Assembly: GCF_002135295.1 (NCBI RefSeq)
Contig: NZ_NEGG01000003.1
Span: forward strand, 124,001-188,000
Origin: Acinetobacter sp. ANC 5054
GTDB taxonomy: Bacteria > Pseudomonadota > Gammaproteobacteria > Pseudomonadales > Moraxellaceae
Direction: 5' to 3'
DNA: 64,000 nucleotides
Shown here: piece by piece, positions 10,880-20,370 of the stretch
How positions within the stretch are numbered: the stretch's first letter is position 1
Layout: each line of letters starts with the position of its first letter
Notes under the pieces: generated by a model
What the model was told of the DNA's origin: nothing
Database searches by the model: none
Seen by the model: only the letters and a program-made list of their open reading frames with translations
Translations under genes and position numbers: made by a program

Positions 10880-11203
10880 ATGACCTTTGTTGTCACTGAA
10901 AACTGTATTAAATGTAAATATCAAGATTGCGTAGAAGTTTGCCCTGTTGACTGTTTCTACGAAGGTCCTAACTTCCTTGTGATTAATCCAGACGAATGTA
11001 TCGATTGCGCACTTTGTGAGCCTGAGTGTCCTGCAAATGCCATTTTCTCTGAAGATGAGTTACCAGAAGGTCAAGAAGTATTTATTGAACTTAATACTGA
11101 ACTTTCACAAAAATGGCCTAACATTACTCAAATTGGCGATCAACCTGCTGATCGTGAAGAATGGAATGGTAAAACTGATAAATTACAATACCTTGAAAAG
11201 TAA
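10880..11203 (+). CDS. fdxA: Ferredoxin FdxA (7Fe-8S type)
   Basis: This 107-residue low-potential electron carrier is like Azotobacter ferredoxin I. The N-terminal cysteines C9, C12, C17, C21 and C25 and the second motif C40-x2-C43-x2-C46-x3-C50 give ligands for one [3Fe-4S] and one [4Fe-4S] cluster. The acidic C-terminal tail is typical of this family. FdxA follows mutS in many gammaproteobacteria but has its own promoter region and terminator here. The redox partner is not indicated by context. Confidence 0.93.
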   Translation: MTFVVTENCIKCKYQDCVEVCPVDCFYEGPNFLVINPDECIDCALCEPECPANAIFSEDELPEGQEVFIELNTELSQKWPNITQIGDQPADREEWNGKTDKLQYLEK

Positions 11204-11220
11204 TTTAGCATTTTCACTAA

Positions 11221-11247
11221 AAGATCAGCACCTGCTGGTCTTTTTTT
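11221..11247 (+). terminator. Terminator after fdxA
   Basis: A 10-bp stem AAGATCAGCA/TGCTGGTCTT (one G-T pair) with a tight CC turn, followed by a T-run. Confidence 0.85.
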
Positions 11248-11341
11248 ATACTGAAAGCACACATTTCATTGCAATTTATTCAAATTTTCTCACGCATTTT
11301 GGATTAAAATACTGCTAGTTTATAAATAATTGATTTCTATA

Positions 11342-12064
11342 ATGAAGCATTTAATAAAGGGATTATTGTCCGTTGCAATACTCCCTATTGTTTTTGTTGG
11401 ATGTACCACATCTCCACAAAAACAAGGCCATACTATTACAACTCCCGACGGTAAACGTATTTACATTCCTCAAGAAAAAGTTACAACGACACGCCATGTC
11501 GCACCTAAAGTTGTACCTTATGCTTATAACTCATGGGTTGCATCAGTCGATAATTTACGTCGTGTTCGTGAATATGAAGTTTTTCTTGAAAAAAATGGTG
11601 TCGGTAACATCATTCCTTCATTCGAACTAATGCGAACCGCACGCGACTGGCAAAAATGCGGACGTTCTGAATATATGGTGCCAAATCGTGAGCTTTGGCA
11701 AAATCAGGTAGCAACCTTACGTGTATTTAAGTACTTAGTCGCTGCAAATATTTTGACGGATTTCGAAGTGACTTCTGTCTACCGTGATTTACCATTGAAC
11801 CAATGTGCTGGTGGTGCAAGCTCTTCACGCCATCTGTTTAATTCAGCGATTGATTTCCGAATTGGACCTGCATACCCGCAGCCAGAAGACTATTCGTATA
11901 TTGAAAATACCAAATTCCGTTTATGCCAATTCTGGTCTCAACACGGTCAGGCTTTGAATATGGGGCTTGGCTTATATGCAACGGGTCAAATTCATATTGA
12001 TACCCAAGGTTATCGTACTTGGGGACCTGATCACTCAAGTCGCTCTTCTATGTGTAATTACTAA
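11342..12064 (+). CDS. Lipoprotein with M15-family peptidase-like domain (D-Ala-D-Ala carboxypeptidase type)
   Basis: The protein has 240 residues. The signal peptide ends in VFVGC, so it is a lipoprotein. The C-terminal part has the zinc-ligand pattern of M15 peptidases: H164 and D171 in SSRHLFNSAIDFRIGP, and H218 with D220 in GQIHIDTQGYRTWG. It probably cleaves or binds peptidoglycan stem peptides in the periplasm. I chose the ATG at 11342; a TTG 12 bases upstream is the alternative. It is monocistronic with a strong terminator. Confidence 0.78.
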   Translation: MKHLIKGLLSVAILPIVFVGCTTSPQKQGHTITTPDGKRIYIPQEKVTTTRHVAPKVVPYAYNSWVASVDNLRRVREYEVFLEKNGVGNIIPSFELMRTARDWQKCGRSEYMVPNRELWQNQVATLRVFKYLVAANILTDFEVTSVYRDLPLNQCAGGASSSRHLFNSAIDFRIGPAYPQPEDYSYIENTKFRLCQFWSQHGQALNMGLGLYATGQIHIDTQGYRTWGPDHSSRSSMCNY

Positions 12065-12084
12065 ATCATTACAATGTAATGATC

Positions 12085-12107
12085 AGACCTCTTCAGAGGT
12101 CTTTTTT
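12085..12107 (+). terminator. Terminator after M15-type lipoprotein gene
   Basis: A perfect 7-bp stem AGACCTC/GAGGTCT with a TTCA loop and a T-run. A second palindrome (ATCATTACAATGTAATGAT, 12065-12083) directly precedes it. Confidence 0.9.
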
Positions 12108-12195
12108 GTGCATAAAAAAGACAAATACTGAACAATAAATTGCGCTAACAGCGGAAAGGTTTAAAATGCTTGCATCGAAAATGAGGTACTAGAAC

Positions 12196-12861
12196 ATGCA
12201 ACAAATGTGGACAGACATTGATGCTTACATCGATTCACATTTAATCCCGGAAGATCCAATTCTCACGCAAACACTCAAACATACAGATGAACGCGGTTTC
12301 CCTGATCATCTTGCGGTAGCAGCAAACCAAGGTATGCTGCTGCAAATGTTAATTCAAATGAATAATTGCAAACGTGTATTAGAGCTTGGAACTTTCGCGG
12401 CATATAGTACGATGTGGCTAGCACGTGCCCTGCCTGAAGATGGCTATATTCTTACGATCGAAGGCCGTGATACACATGCTGCTTTGGGTCAAGAAAATAT
12501 CGACAATGCAAAGCTTCCGCAAACCATTGATCTAAAATGTGGACGTGCGGCTGATATCCTTCGCGAACTGCCAGAAGATACTGAACCATTCGATTTCATT
12601 TTTGTCGATGCAGATAAACAAAGCTATCCTGAATATCTTGAATTAAGCTTGAACCTTTCGCATTCAGGCACAGTCATTGTTCTTGATAATGTGATTCGTG
12701 CGGGTGATATTCTCAATCCAGAGAATCATAAACCAAGCATTGAAGGTATCCGTGATATGTTTAAAGCGATGCAAAATAACCCACGTATTTTATCTTGTAC
12801 CGCTTTACAAACAGTTGGCTGTAAAGGTCATGATGGTTTTGCCATTGCGATTGTTAAATAA
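12196..12861 (+). CDS. SAM-dependent O-methyltransferase (COMT-like)
   Basis: The protein has 221 residues. The class I methyltransferase fold is shown by ELGTFAAYSTMWLA (SAM-binding glycine loop, about residues 58-71), the acidic residue after beta-2 (IEGRD) and FDFIFVDADKQSYPEYLE, with the metal-binding Asp of the catechol/caffeoyl-CoA O-methyltransferase family, then LDNVIRAGDI. It transfers a methyl group to a hydroxyl of an unknown small molecule. A GAGGT ribosome site precedes the ATG. No neighbour suggests a pathway. Confidence 0.85.
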   Translation: MQQMWTDIDAYIDSHLIPEDPILTQTLKHTDERGFPDHLAVAANQGMLLQMLIQMNNCKRVLELGTFAAYSTMWLARALPEDGYILTIEGRDTHAALGQENIDNAKLPQTIDLKCGRAADILRELPEDTEPFDFIFVDADKQSYPEYLELSLNLSHSGTVIVLDNVIRAGDILNPENHKPSIEGIRDMFKAMQNNPRILSCTALQTVGCKGHDGFAIAIVK

Positions 12862-12959
12862 TCTAAATTATTTAAGTTTGTATAAACATATCATCAGGTA
12901 TAAAAATTAATCAACTCGATATTTTTATTAAAAAACAATAATTTACAGTTGTTGCGCAC

Positions 12960-12990
12960 AGAGTTATCCACAATATATGAGGATAACTCT
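12960..12990. repeat. 10-bp perfect inverted repeat containing a DnaA-box sequence
   Basis: AGAGTTATCC and GGATAACTCT flank an 11-base loop between two convergent genes. The left arm plus loop contains TTATCCACA, the consensus DnaA box. There is no T-run. It may be a convergent transcription stop or a single DnaA site. Confidence 0.45.
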
Positions 12991-13071
12991 GGTTATTTTA
13001 AAAACAAAACCTAGACTTTAGTTTGAATTGTTTTGCCTTAAATGCCCCACTTCATTTTCCAATACATGTTC

Positions 13072-13914
13072 TTATTTCACTACAAGTAGTGGTACTGCCG
13101 AATTCCTAAAGATACTGGTTGCAATGCTACCTAAGAAAAATTGATGAATCTTGCTGTGGCTAAATGCACCCAGCACAATAAGTTGAATGGCGTGTTCTTG
13201 TTGATAATCTAATATATTCTCTGCTACATCACCATATCGATATTCAGTAATGACATCCAATCCAGCATTGGTCAAATATTTTTTAGGATCATCTAAAATT
13301 TGAGGATGATCACCGACGTAAACCAAATGACATTGCAGTAGACGAAGCAAATCACTTTGCCCGACCCGTTTCATTAAATCTACACATGTAGGTGAATATT
13401 CGTAAGCAAAGATAAAACGCGTTGGTGGCTTAAATGTTGGTCCTACTGTCATTACAGTACAACTTGCACCACGAATGAAGTTTTCAACATTACTACCCAG
13501 TGGTTTATTACGCTCTGCTGAACGTTCACCCACGCGACCAATGAGTGCAATATCGTCAGATTTAAGCACATTAAAACTTTGTTCTAAAAAGTCGCCCTTT
13601 TCTTGAATCAAAGAAACCTTGATACCGTGCTTTGTCTCAATCATTTCCGAAATGTGCTTGAGCAAATTATTGCTATAGTCTAAAGCCAATTCGCTTTGCT
13701 TTTGCTCAAGTTCCGCCAGTTCTTTCAGCAACATTGCATTGCTTTCAAAACCAATGACGCCACTAATTTCACCAAGGTGATAACTTGCAGGATAATAGTC
13801 AAGTACTTGAAGCAATACCAGTTCACGATGGGTTTGTTTAGCCACCCAAGCAGCCGCATCTGCTAGCGCATTAATGCATGGAGAAGAGTCGATACATGCG
13901 ATAACTCGTTTCAT
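13072..13914 (-). CDS. Tandem universal stress protein (two Usp domains)
   Basis: The protein has 280 residues in two UspA folds. The first covers about residues 1-145, starting MKRVIACIDSSPCINA. The second covers about 160-280 and ends in IVLGAFSHSKIHQFFLGSIATSIFRNSAVPLLVVK-like sequence. The second domain keeps the phosphate-loop Gly-Ser of the ATP-binding motif, but the usual GxxG spacing is imperfect. Proteins of this kind help cells survive stationary phase and oxidative stress. A GAGGG ribosome site lies 7 bases before the ATG. Monocistronic. Confidence 0.87.
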   Translation of the reverse strand: MKRVIACIDSSPCINALADAAAWVAKQTHRELVLLQVLDYYPASYHLGEISGVIGFESNAMLLKELAELEQKQSELALDYSNNLLKHISEMIETKHGIKVSLIQEKGDFLEQSFNVLKSDDIALIGRVGERSAERNKPLGSNVENFIRGASCTVMTVGPTFKPPTRFIFAYEYSPTCVDLMKRVGQSDLLRLLQCHLVYVGDHPQILDDPKKYLTNAGLDVITEYRYGDVAENILDYQQEHAIQLIVLGAFSHSKIHQFFLGSIATSIFRNSAVPLLVVK

Positions 13915-14043
13915 GATTAGCCCTCGTATTTTTATTGCTTGGCTATAAAAGTTGTTTGTTATTTTTAACTTAACACAACTCTGTTTCAGAGTGCACGCAT
14001 TTGTGTAAGCAGAAAAGTGATTTTTTGATCGAATAATGTTGAT

Positions 14044-14661
14044 TTAGTCACGATAACGTATAAATTTTGCTGGATTACCTGCGACGATACTGCGGGCTTC
14101 AATATTCTTCGTGACCATACTATTCATCCCCACGACCGCATGTGCGCCAATATGAATACCATCTTTAATACCCACATGTGCACCTAGCCAAACATCTTTC
14201 TCAATTTCAATGCCTTGCGAACGAACAGGCTGTTGGTAGATTGGCATTTCCAAATCCACGCCATGATCAAATGCATAAAGATGACAATACGCCGCTATAC
14301 GGACTTGGTCATGTAATTTAATCCCGACACGACCACCATCTAAAATGCAATGATGATTGATTGCGACTTCACTACCAATATCTAAAGGTCCATGTAAGGT
14401 ACAATCCGCGGCAATAAAACTGTTGTCACCAATCACAATTTTACGACCAGGTTCTGCAAAGATATGGGCCAAAGGCGAAATAAAACAGTTTTTGCCAATT
14501 TCCACGGTTTCCATGGCTTGTAAATAGTCTTGATATTCTTGCTGCCATGCTTCAGCCCATCCCCGATTTTTCGGTTTAAGTGACCAATATAACCATGGCA
14601 TATAATTTAAACGATGTTTATGCTGCTCGCGATATTTTAATAACGGATCAACCTCACTCAT
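14044..14661 (-). CDS. Hexapeptide-repeat (LbetaH) acyltransferase
   Basis: The protein has 205 residues. Repeats such as IGKNCFISPLAHIF, IGDNSFIAADCTL, LGAHVGIKDGIHIGAHAVVG and MNSMVTKNI make a left-handed beta-helix, as in maltose/galactoside O-acetyltransferases. The catalytic His is likely within the YAFDHGVD segment. It acetylates an unknown sugar or similar acceptor. The ATG at 14661 has GAGGA 8 bases upstream and overlaps the stop of the preceding yigZ gene (ATGAGTGA), so the two are coupled. Confidence 0.8.
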   Translation of the reverse strand: MSEVDPLLKYREQHKHRLNYMPWLYWSLKPKNRGWAEAWQQEYQDYLQAMETVEIGKNCFISPLAHIFAEPGRKIVIGDNSFIAADCTLHGPLDIGSEVAINHHCILDGGRVGIKLHDQVRIAAYCHLYAFDHGVDLEMPIYQQPVRSQGIEIEKDVWLGAHVGIKDGIHIGAHAVVGMNSMVTKNIEARSIVAGNPAKFIRYRD

Positions 14662-15253
14662 GGTCGTCTTCCTCAATCATATGCAGCTTTTCACGTCCAC
14701 GGGTGATATCTTGAATTTTCAGCTTTAATGGTTCAATTTGATGTATTTGCAAAGATGCCTCTACACGCACACCTAGCGCTGTATATTCTTCTAAATATTC
14801 GATATTGTGTTGACCTAGCTCATATTGAAAGATCGCCCATTCATTAAATTGACATGCAAAATGGACTTTTTTCTTCTCGATCAGCTCTATTTTTTCAGCC
14901 AATAAAAGACATTGCCCTGCACAGCCACCATAAGCCCGCACTAGACCACCTGTGCCTAATTTAACGCCACCATACCATCTATTGACCAAGACTAGGACGT
15001 TGGTCAACTCATTGCCTTCTATGGTCGCAAGAATAGGTCTTCCCGCAGTACCTGATGGCTCTCCATCATCATTAAAACGTACTGTATGACCAATCTTCCA
15101 TGCCCAACATTGATGTGTGGTTGAAAGATCTTTGTTGCTTTCTAAAAAGTCTTTTACTGCCTGCTCATTTTCAACAGGAACTGCGATAGCTTGAAAGCGA
15201 CTTTTCTTAATGTCTTCTTCAAAACTAACCTGTGCAGCAAGTGTAAATGGCAT
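14654..15253 (-). CDS. yigZ: YigZ / IMPACT-family protein
   Basis: The protein has 199 residues. It carries the UPF0029/IMPACT N-terminal domain (KKSRFQAIAVPV; HQCWAWKIG; NDDGEPSGTAGRPIL; NRWYGGVKLGTGGLVRAYG) and a C-terminal DUF1949-like domain. Bacterial members bind nucleic acid or ribosome-like targets; the exact role is unsettled. I chose ATG 15253 rather than an in-frame TTG at 15265 that lies directly on the AAGGA ribosome site. Its 3' end overlaps the acyltransferase by 8 bases. Confidence 0.87.
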   Translation of the reverse strand: MPFTLAAQVSFEEDIKKSRFQAIAVPVENEQAVKDFLESNKDLSTTHQCWAWKIGHTVRFNDDGEPSGTAGRPILATIEGNELTNVLVLVNRWYGGVKLGTGGLVRAYGGCAGQCLLLAEKIELIEKKKVHFACQFNEWAIFQYELGQHNIEYLEEYTALGVRVEASLQIHQIEPLKLKIQDITRGREKLHMIEEDDHE

Positions 15254-15313
15254 AACGTCAATCAATCCTTATTCAACCGTTATTATAACGATATTTGAAT
15301 CACTTAGAGATAT

Positions 15314-15340
15314 AAAAAAACCTCCAAAATGGAGGCTTTC
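15314..15340 (-). terminator. Terminator of the type I secretion operon
   Basis: Read on the minus strand, CCTCC-ATTTT-GGAGG is followed by a T-run, 23 bases after the HlyD-like stop codon. Confidence 0.85.
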
Positions 15341-15362
15341 TATATTGAAAATATATTGAAAA

Positions 15363-16553
15363 TTAACGTTCTCGCAGTGCTTCACGCGCCTTGTTAAACG
15401 GTTTAATTAAGTATTCAAGTACCGTTTTCGAGCCAGTGCGAATATCTACTGTTGCGACCATACCTGGAGTAATACTGTAACTCTTACCATCTTTATTGGT
15501 GAGTTTGTCACTATCAGTACGAATATACACGCGATAATAGAATTGATCTTGCTTCACTTCATCACGTAATGTATCTGGCGAAATTACAGTTACTTTCCCT
15601 TTTAAGCCACCATAAATAGAGTAATCATAGGCTGTAATTTTCACCAAAGCTTCTTGCCCCGGACGAATAAACGCAATATCCCTTGGTGAAATACGCGCTT
15701 CAACGAGTAATTGTTCATCGAGTGGCACAATGGTCATGAGCTTACCATTTTGTGGAATAACTCCCCCCAAAGTCATTACATCAATTTCTTTCACTACACC
15801 ACGGACCGGTGATTTGAATACTGTACGACTCAAAGTATCGGACTTACCACGAACCACTTGTTGTTGTGACTCAACATCAGTATTGGCTTTGGACAGTTCT
15901 TCACGCGCTTTAACCAAGTATTGGTTACGTACATCATTCAGCTGATTTTGTAAGTCATTTGCAGAACGCTTTAAGCGCAGCACTTCAACTTCACTCGCCG
16001 CTCCTTTAGCCACCAAAGGCTCAGTCATTGCGAGTTCTTGTTGAACCAAGACCAAAGCTTGTTTTAAGCCAGCAACGGATTCATCTAAATTTGCACGACG
16101 TGAATGATACAAAGCAGTTTCTTCATTCACCAAACCCGGCACTTTACGTACATCTTCAGGAAAGCTGAGTGGTGTTCCATTCACTTCTGCTCGTAAACGT
16201 GCTGCAGTCGCGCGTGATGCAACAAGTAATGACTCGGTTTCACCGACATTAGATTCAAAACGTGTGGGGTCCAGCTGAGCCAGCACTTGACCTTGTTCAA
16301 CAATTTGCCCCTCTTTGACGTTCAGCTTAGTCAAAATACCGCCTTCAAGGGACTGAACAATCTGCTCCTTCGAAGACGGAATGACTTTACCTGTACCTGT
16401 TGAAACTTCTTCTAATTTAAATAACCACGCCCAAATAAGTAAAATCGCTAAACCAATGGTAATGATCCAAATAATTAAGCTGGTTTTAGGCAAAGGCGGT
16501 TCTTTAAAACTCACCTTATTCGAACGCTGTATTTCTTGTTTATTTTCGCTCAT
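15363..16553 (-). CDS. HlyD-family membrane fusion protein of a type I secretion system
   Basis: The protein has 396 residues. One N-terminal transmembrane helix (IIWIITIGLAILLIWAW, about residues 28-44) is followed by a lipoyl-like half-motif (GKVIPSSKEQIVQSLEGGIL), a long coiled-coil region (about 150-270) and a C-terminal beta-barrel ending in the HlyD signature YSITPGMVATVDIRTGSKTV. It links the inner-membrane ABC exporter to the TolC-like channel. It is closest in style to LapC/PrtE-type adaptors of adhesin exporters. It starts 3 bases after the ABC gene. Confidence 0.9.
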   Translation of the reverse strand: MSENKQEIQRSNKVSFKEPPLPKTSLIIWIITIGLAILLIWAWLFKLEEVSTGTGKVIPSSKEQIVQSLEGGILTKLNVKEGQIVEQGQVLAQLDPTRFESNVGETESLLVASRATAARLRAEVNGTPLSFPEDVRKVPGLVNEETALYHSRRANLDESVAGLKQALVLVQQELAMTEPLVAKGAASEVEVLRLKRSANDLQNQLNDVRNQYLVKAREELSKANTDVESQQQVVRGKSDTLSRTVFKSPVRGVVKEIDVMTLGGVIPQNGKLMTIVPLDEQLLVEARISPRDIAFIRPGQEALVKITAYDYSIYGGLKGKVTVISPDTLRDEVKQDQFYYRVYIRTDSDKLTNKDGKSYSITPGMVATVDIRTGSKTVLEYLIKPFNKAREALRER

Positions 16554-16556
16554 GAC

Positions 16557-18683
16557 TTATGCCTCAACCGAACGTTTCTGCGCATTCTGATTCAGAATCT
16601 GATCGCGCGGTCCATCCATGACAATCTTCCCTTCATTCACCACAATAATTCGATCGACCAGTTCAAGCACTGCACGGCGATGCGTTGCCACAACCATAGT
16701 ACGGTTCTGTAAATAGCCTTTAAGATGATCAATCAATTGCTTTTCTGATACATCATCAATTGCAGCAGTCGGTTCATCGAGGAGTAGAATATTAGGCTGA
16801 CGAATCAATAAACGTGCAAGTAATAAAGCTTGACGCTGTCCACCAGAGAAACCAACACCACCTTCTAAAATGATGTGATCTAAGCCTTCTTTCTTCTCTT
16901 GCACAAAATTGATTGCACCCGTAATTTTTAAAACTTCAATAAGCTGAGCATCTGTTGCCAGTGGCGCACCCAAAGTTAAATTTTCACGGATTGAACCATA
17001 AAACAGCTGTGCATTTTGATTGAGCAAGCCCATATCACGACGTACGTCCGCGGGGTCAATCAGTGATAGCTCAATGCCATCAAGTTTAATTTTGCCTTGA
17101 ACAGGTGTTTGCATGCCTGAAAGAAGCTGTAATAAAGTCGACTTACCTGCACCGTTACGTCCTAAAATCGCAATCTTTTCGCCAGCTTTAATTTCAAGTT
17201 TTGAAATTAACAGGCTTGGTCTCGGATCATCTTCACCATATTTAAATGACACGCCATTTAATTCATAGTTACCATGAATGGCTGGTTTATGAATCAGATG
17301 TGAATAATCTGGTTGATCCACTGGTTTTTTCATCAATTCATCAAGACCATTTTTAGCAACTTTTGCTTGTTGCAAACGACCCAGCACGCCCGCAAGCGCA
17401 GAAATTGGTGCGAGCATACGTGATGATAAAATGGAACAAGCAACCAACGCACCTGTGGTCATTTCACCTTTCATCACGGCAAAACATCCCACTAACACGA
17501 CGATTGCAAAGGTTAAACCTTGAATTTTTTGTGTCCATGCCGACATTAGTCCCACTATTTTACGTTGGCGCATGCTGACATCCGCTGACACTTCATTCAT
17601 GTGGTTCCACTGATTTTGGAAGCGTGATTCGGCACGTAATAATTTAATATCTTCCATACCTTGCACAGATTCAACCAATAAAGCATTACGAATTGCAGAC
17701 TCACGCATGCCCATTTGTGCCAATTGCGCTAAAGGTTTTTGTGCGAGGATGCCTGGAATCACCATTAATGGCACAACCAGCAACATGACCCAGAACAGGT
17801 TTCCACCAATTAACCAGAAGATGAACAGGAATAAGAAGAAAAATGGTAAATCGGCAATCGCAGTGACTGTCGTCGATGTCACCATTTCACGAACCCCTTC
17901 TAACTCACGAATTTGTGAGATAAAAGTCCCCGTCGATTTTGAACGTTCGCTATTTTTAATACGTAGTGCATGACCAAAAACTCGATCTGAAATTTTCAAG
18001 TCTGCACGTTTACCAATAATATCAGATAGATAAATACGTGACACGCGTAAAGTAAATTCGAAAATTGCTGCAATCAGCACACCGCTCGCCAGCACCCACA
18101 GTGTCGGCACAGACTGTGATGGAATTACACGGTCATATACGTTCATGGAGAACAAAATCGTTGCTAGTGCCAAAATGTTTGCCATTAATGAGGCAAACAT
18201 GATATCGATATATCGCTTCCAATCTTTAAGTACAATCGACCAGAACCAATTTTTTTCAAACGGTTTAATATACTCGTCAACACGAGCATCAGGAACCGAT
18301 GATTCTGGACGCAGAATGTAGATATTTCTGACACCATGGCTTAAACGTTCAAGTGAAAAAACTTGTGATAAGCCCTCATCACCACTGAGCTGAACACTAG
18401 CATTTCCATCAACATCAATACGTTCAACTACACCAACTTCACCATTGATAAATTCAACCAGTACAGGTAAACGCCATGGATTAAGTAAGTTAATGTCATA
18501 CTTATTCTTACGAACGCTTAAGCCAATTTGACGTGCCATGACAGCAATGAGTTCATCGGCGTTTTTATGTTGATCCCAATCCAGTTGCAAGCGGATACGC
18601 TCTTCGGAGGGTTCAATTCGATAATGCTTGGCAATATTCAGAACCGCTTGAAGCCAAGGCTGATAATTTATTGTATTACTCAT
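16557..18683 (-). CDS. Type I secretion ABC transporter with inactive C39-like domain (LapB-like)
   Basis: The protein has 708 residues. Residues 1-130 resemble a C39 peptidase domain, but the N-terminal motif reads WLQAVLNIAKHYRI, with no catalytic Cys. It is therefore a C39-like docking domain, as in RTX and LapA-type exporters. Residues about 160-440 hold the transmembrane segments. The ATPase has Walker A GRNGAGKS (508-515), signature FSGGQRQALLLAR and Walker B NILLLDEPTAAID. It powers export of a large adhesin or RTX protein. Its ATG overlaps the stop of the upstream TolC gene (ATGA). Confidence 0.92.
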   Translation of the reverse strand: MSNTINYQPWLQAVLNIAKHYRIEPSEERIRLQLDWDQHKNADELIAVMARQIGLSVRKNKYDINLLNPWRLPVLVEFINGEVGVVERIDVDGNASVQLSGDEGLSQVFSLERLSHGVRNIYILRPESSVPDARVDEYIKPFEKNWFWSIVLKDWKRYIDIMFASLMANILALATILFSMNVYDRVIPSQSVPTLWVLASGVLIAAIFEFTLRVSRIYLSDIIGKRADLKISDRVFGHALRIKNSERSKSTGTFISQIRELEGVREMVTSTTVTAIADLPFFFLFLFIFWLIGGNLFWVMLLVVPLMVIPGILAQKPLAQLAQMGMRESAIRNALLVESVQGMEDIKLLRAESRFQNQWNHMNEVSADVSMRQRKIVGLMSAWTQKIQGLTFAIVVLVGCFAVMKGEMTTGALVACSILSSRMLAPISALAGVLGRLQQAKVAKNGLDELMKKPVDQPDYSHLIHKPAIHGNYELNGVSFKYGEDDPRPSLLISKLEIKAGEKIAILGRNGAGKSTLLQLLSGMQTPVQGKIKLDGIELSLIDPADVRRDMGLLNQNAQLFYGSIRENLTLGAPLATDAQLIEVLKITGAINFVQEKKEGLDHIILEGGVGFSGGQRQALLLARLLIRQPNILLLDEPTAAIDDVSEKQLIDHLKGYLQNRTMVVATHRRAVLELVDRIIVVNEGKIVMDGPRDQILNQNAQKRSVEA

Positions 18684-20218
18684 GGCTGAACTTCAAACCC
18701 CTGAATAGCTATATTATTAAGTTCGTAAATATTTCTTGAACGACCTGTAACTTGAATGTATTGCGCTAGCGCTGCGTAAATATCATATTGTGAAGACACA
18801 ATTTCTTGAGCTGCACTGTGAATGGCTTGCTCGGCATTCAGTAAATCAACAACCGTTCGTGTACCTAATTTATATTGTTCTTGATATAGTTCTTTGGTTC
18901 TTACTGTGGTTTCACGGCGTTGCACTAATACAGACATTTGTCGTTTTTTATTTTCAATTTGCTCACGAATCATTCTGACTTGATCAATAACATCCAAATA
19001 AACCGTATTCACTTGTGCTTTCGCAGCTTCTTCTGCAAAGCTCGCTGCACGCGTTTGTGCCGCAACTGCACCACCTTGATATAAGTTACTTTTAGCTTCA
19101 AGCATAATGGAGCTATACATTCCATCATCTTCATTGTTATTCGGATTACGTCCATTCACAGCTTGGCTTAAACTACCAACGACATTCAAAGTTGGATAAG
19201 CACTTAACTTTGATTGTTTCTTTTGCAGTTTCGCAATTTCCACACCTACTTGTGCCTGCATCATACTTGGGATCATTTTAAAATCAGGATCTTGATATAA
19301 TTCAGCTGCGGTGAGAATACGATCTGGAATGACCCAATTAACTTGCGACACATCAAAACCGAGTAATGTTCTTAAGCGCTGTTGATACTGTTTAAGCTGG
19401 GTTTCTTGCGCAATTAAATTTGATTCAGCTGCTTCTAAATTTGATTTGGCTTGAATTGGATCTGCTTGACTACTAATACCCGCCGTTGCACGTAAGTTTG
19501 CAATTTCAGCAATTCGACTAATACCCGCAATTTGTTGATGAGCAATATTGGTAATTTCTTGATAGCGTTTGATATTAATGATGGCATTGGCAACATCATA
19601 TGAAACTTCATCTAAATTCACCAAAACATTGGCTTGTTCTTGCAACATTTTAGCTTCTTCAATGTCGACCGAACTTTTAGTTTTTCCAAAGTCATAGAGC
19701 ATTTGAGTTGCATTTAAGGAAACCAACTGACGACCGCGTTCACCCTTGGTTAAATCCGCAGTTCCTAATCCACCCGTCACTTGCGGATAATACGCAGCAT
19801 TTGCAATATCAATATTTGCATTTTGCGATGCAACGGAAGCAATACTTTGGGTAATTTCAGGTCGACGCTGCAGTGCAATATGAATTGCATCAATAAAACT
19901 TATATTCTTGGCAACAGCATTTGGGTTATATCGACCTGTTTGCGTTTGACCATACGACACCGCAGGCATTTCTTGTACCCGAGAAGTATCTAGATTAAAT
20001 TTACTGAGCGAAGTGATGTCAATTTTTTCAGCGGAAGGCTTGGGCTTATTAGGTAAAAATATCTTATCTAATGTCTTCTGGATGGTTCCTTGTGTAGTAC
20101 GGGTATCTGCCGCATGCACTAAACCAATTGAAAATGGTAGCAATAAAATACAAAAAATATTGCTCTTATTGATTAGTACACGCCCATTTACTAGACCACA
20201 TATATTTCGTAATTGCAT
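18680..20218 (-). CDS. TolC-family outer-membrane channel of the type I secretion operon
   Basis: The protein has 512 residues with a signal peptide ending VHA (residue 36). Two repeated outer membrane efflux domains are seen: YNPNAVAKNISFIDAIHIALQRRPEI near the start, long alternating coiled-coil helices, and GTRTVVDLLNAEQAIHSA in the second half. It forms the trimeric outer-membrane tunnel. It is the first gene of the tolC-like/ABC/HlyD operon; gene order and style resemble lapE-lapB-lapC. The start is the first ATG; no strong ribosome site was seen. Confidence 0.88.
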   Translation of the reverse strand: MQLRNICGLVNGRVLINKSNIFCILLLPFSIGLVHAADTRTTQGTIQKTLDKIFLPNKPKPSAEKIDITSLSKFNLDTSRVQEMPAVSYGQTQTGRYNPNAVAKNISFIDAIHIALQRRPEITQSIASVASQNANIDIANAAYYPQVTGGLGTADLTKGERGRQLVSLNATQMLYDFGKTKSSVDIEEAKMLQEQANVLVNLDEVSYDVANAIINIKRYQEITNIAHQQIAGISRIAEIANLRATAGISSQADPIQAKSNLEAAESNLIAQETQLKQYQQRLRTLLGFDVSQVNWVIPDRILTAAELYQDPDFKMIPSMMQAQVGVEIAKLQKKQSKLSAYPTLNVVGSLSQAVNGRNPNNNEDDGMYSSIMLEAKSNLYQGGAVAAQTRAASFAEEAAKAQVNTVYLDVIDQVRMIREQIENKKRQMSVLVQRRETTVRTKELYQEQYKLGTRTVVDLLNAEQAIHSAAQEIVSSQYDIYAALAQYIQVTGRSRNIYELNNIAIQGFEVQP

Positions 20219-20317
20219 GATTTGGGCAAGTCATATTATTAGTTTAAAGTATACTCAATTCTTGTTAGTTTTTTAGATTAAGCGGTCAGTTTTTGTCACA
20301 TCAGACAATAACATAAA

Positions 20318-20349
20318 CCCGCTAAATGAAACTAGCATCAATCAGCGGG
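20318..20349 (-). terminator. Possible terminator after lptB
   Basis: CCCGCT and AGCGGG pair across a 20-base loop, 21 bases after the lptB stop on the minus strand. The T-run is poor, so this is tentative. Confidence 0.4.
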
Positions 20350-20370
20350 AAATTTCTTATTTTTAGATAT

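Noticed and set aside
12964..12972. Replication origin suggested by a DnaA box
   Set aside because: A single box, no AT-rich unwinding element with clustered boxes, and no dnaA or gidA neighbours.
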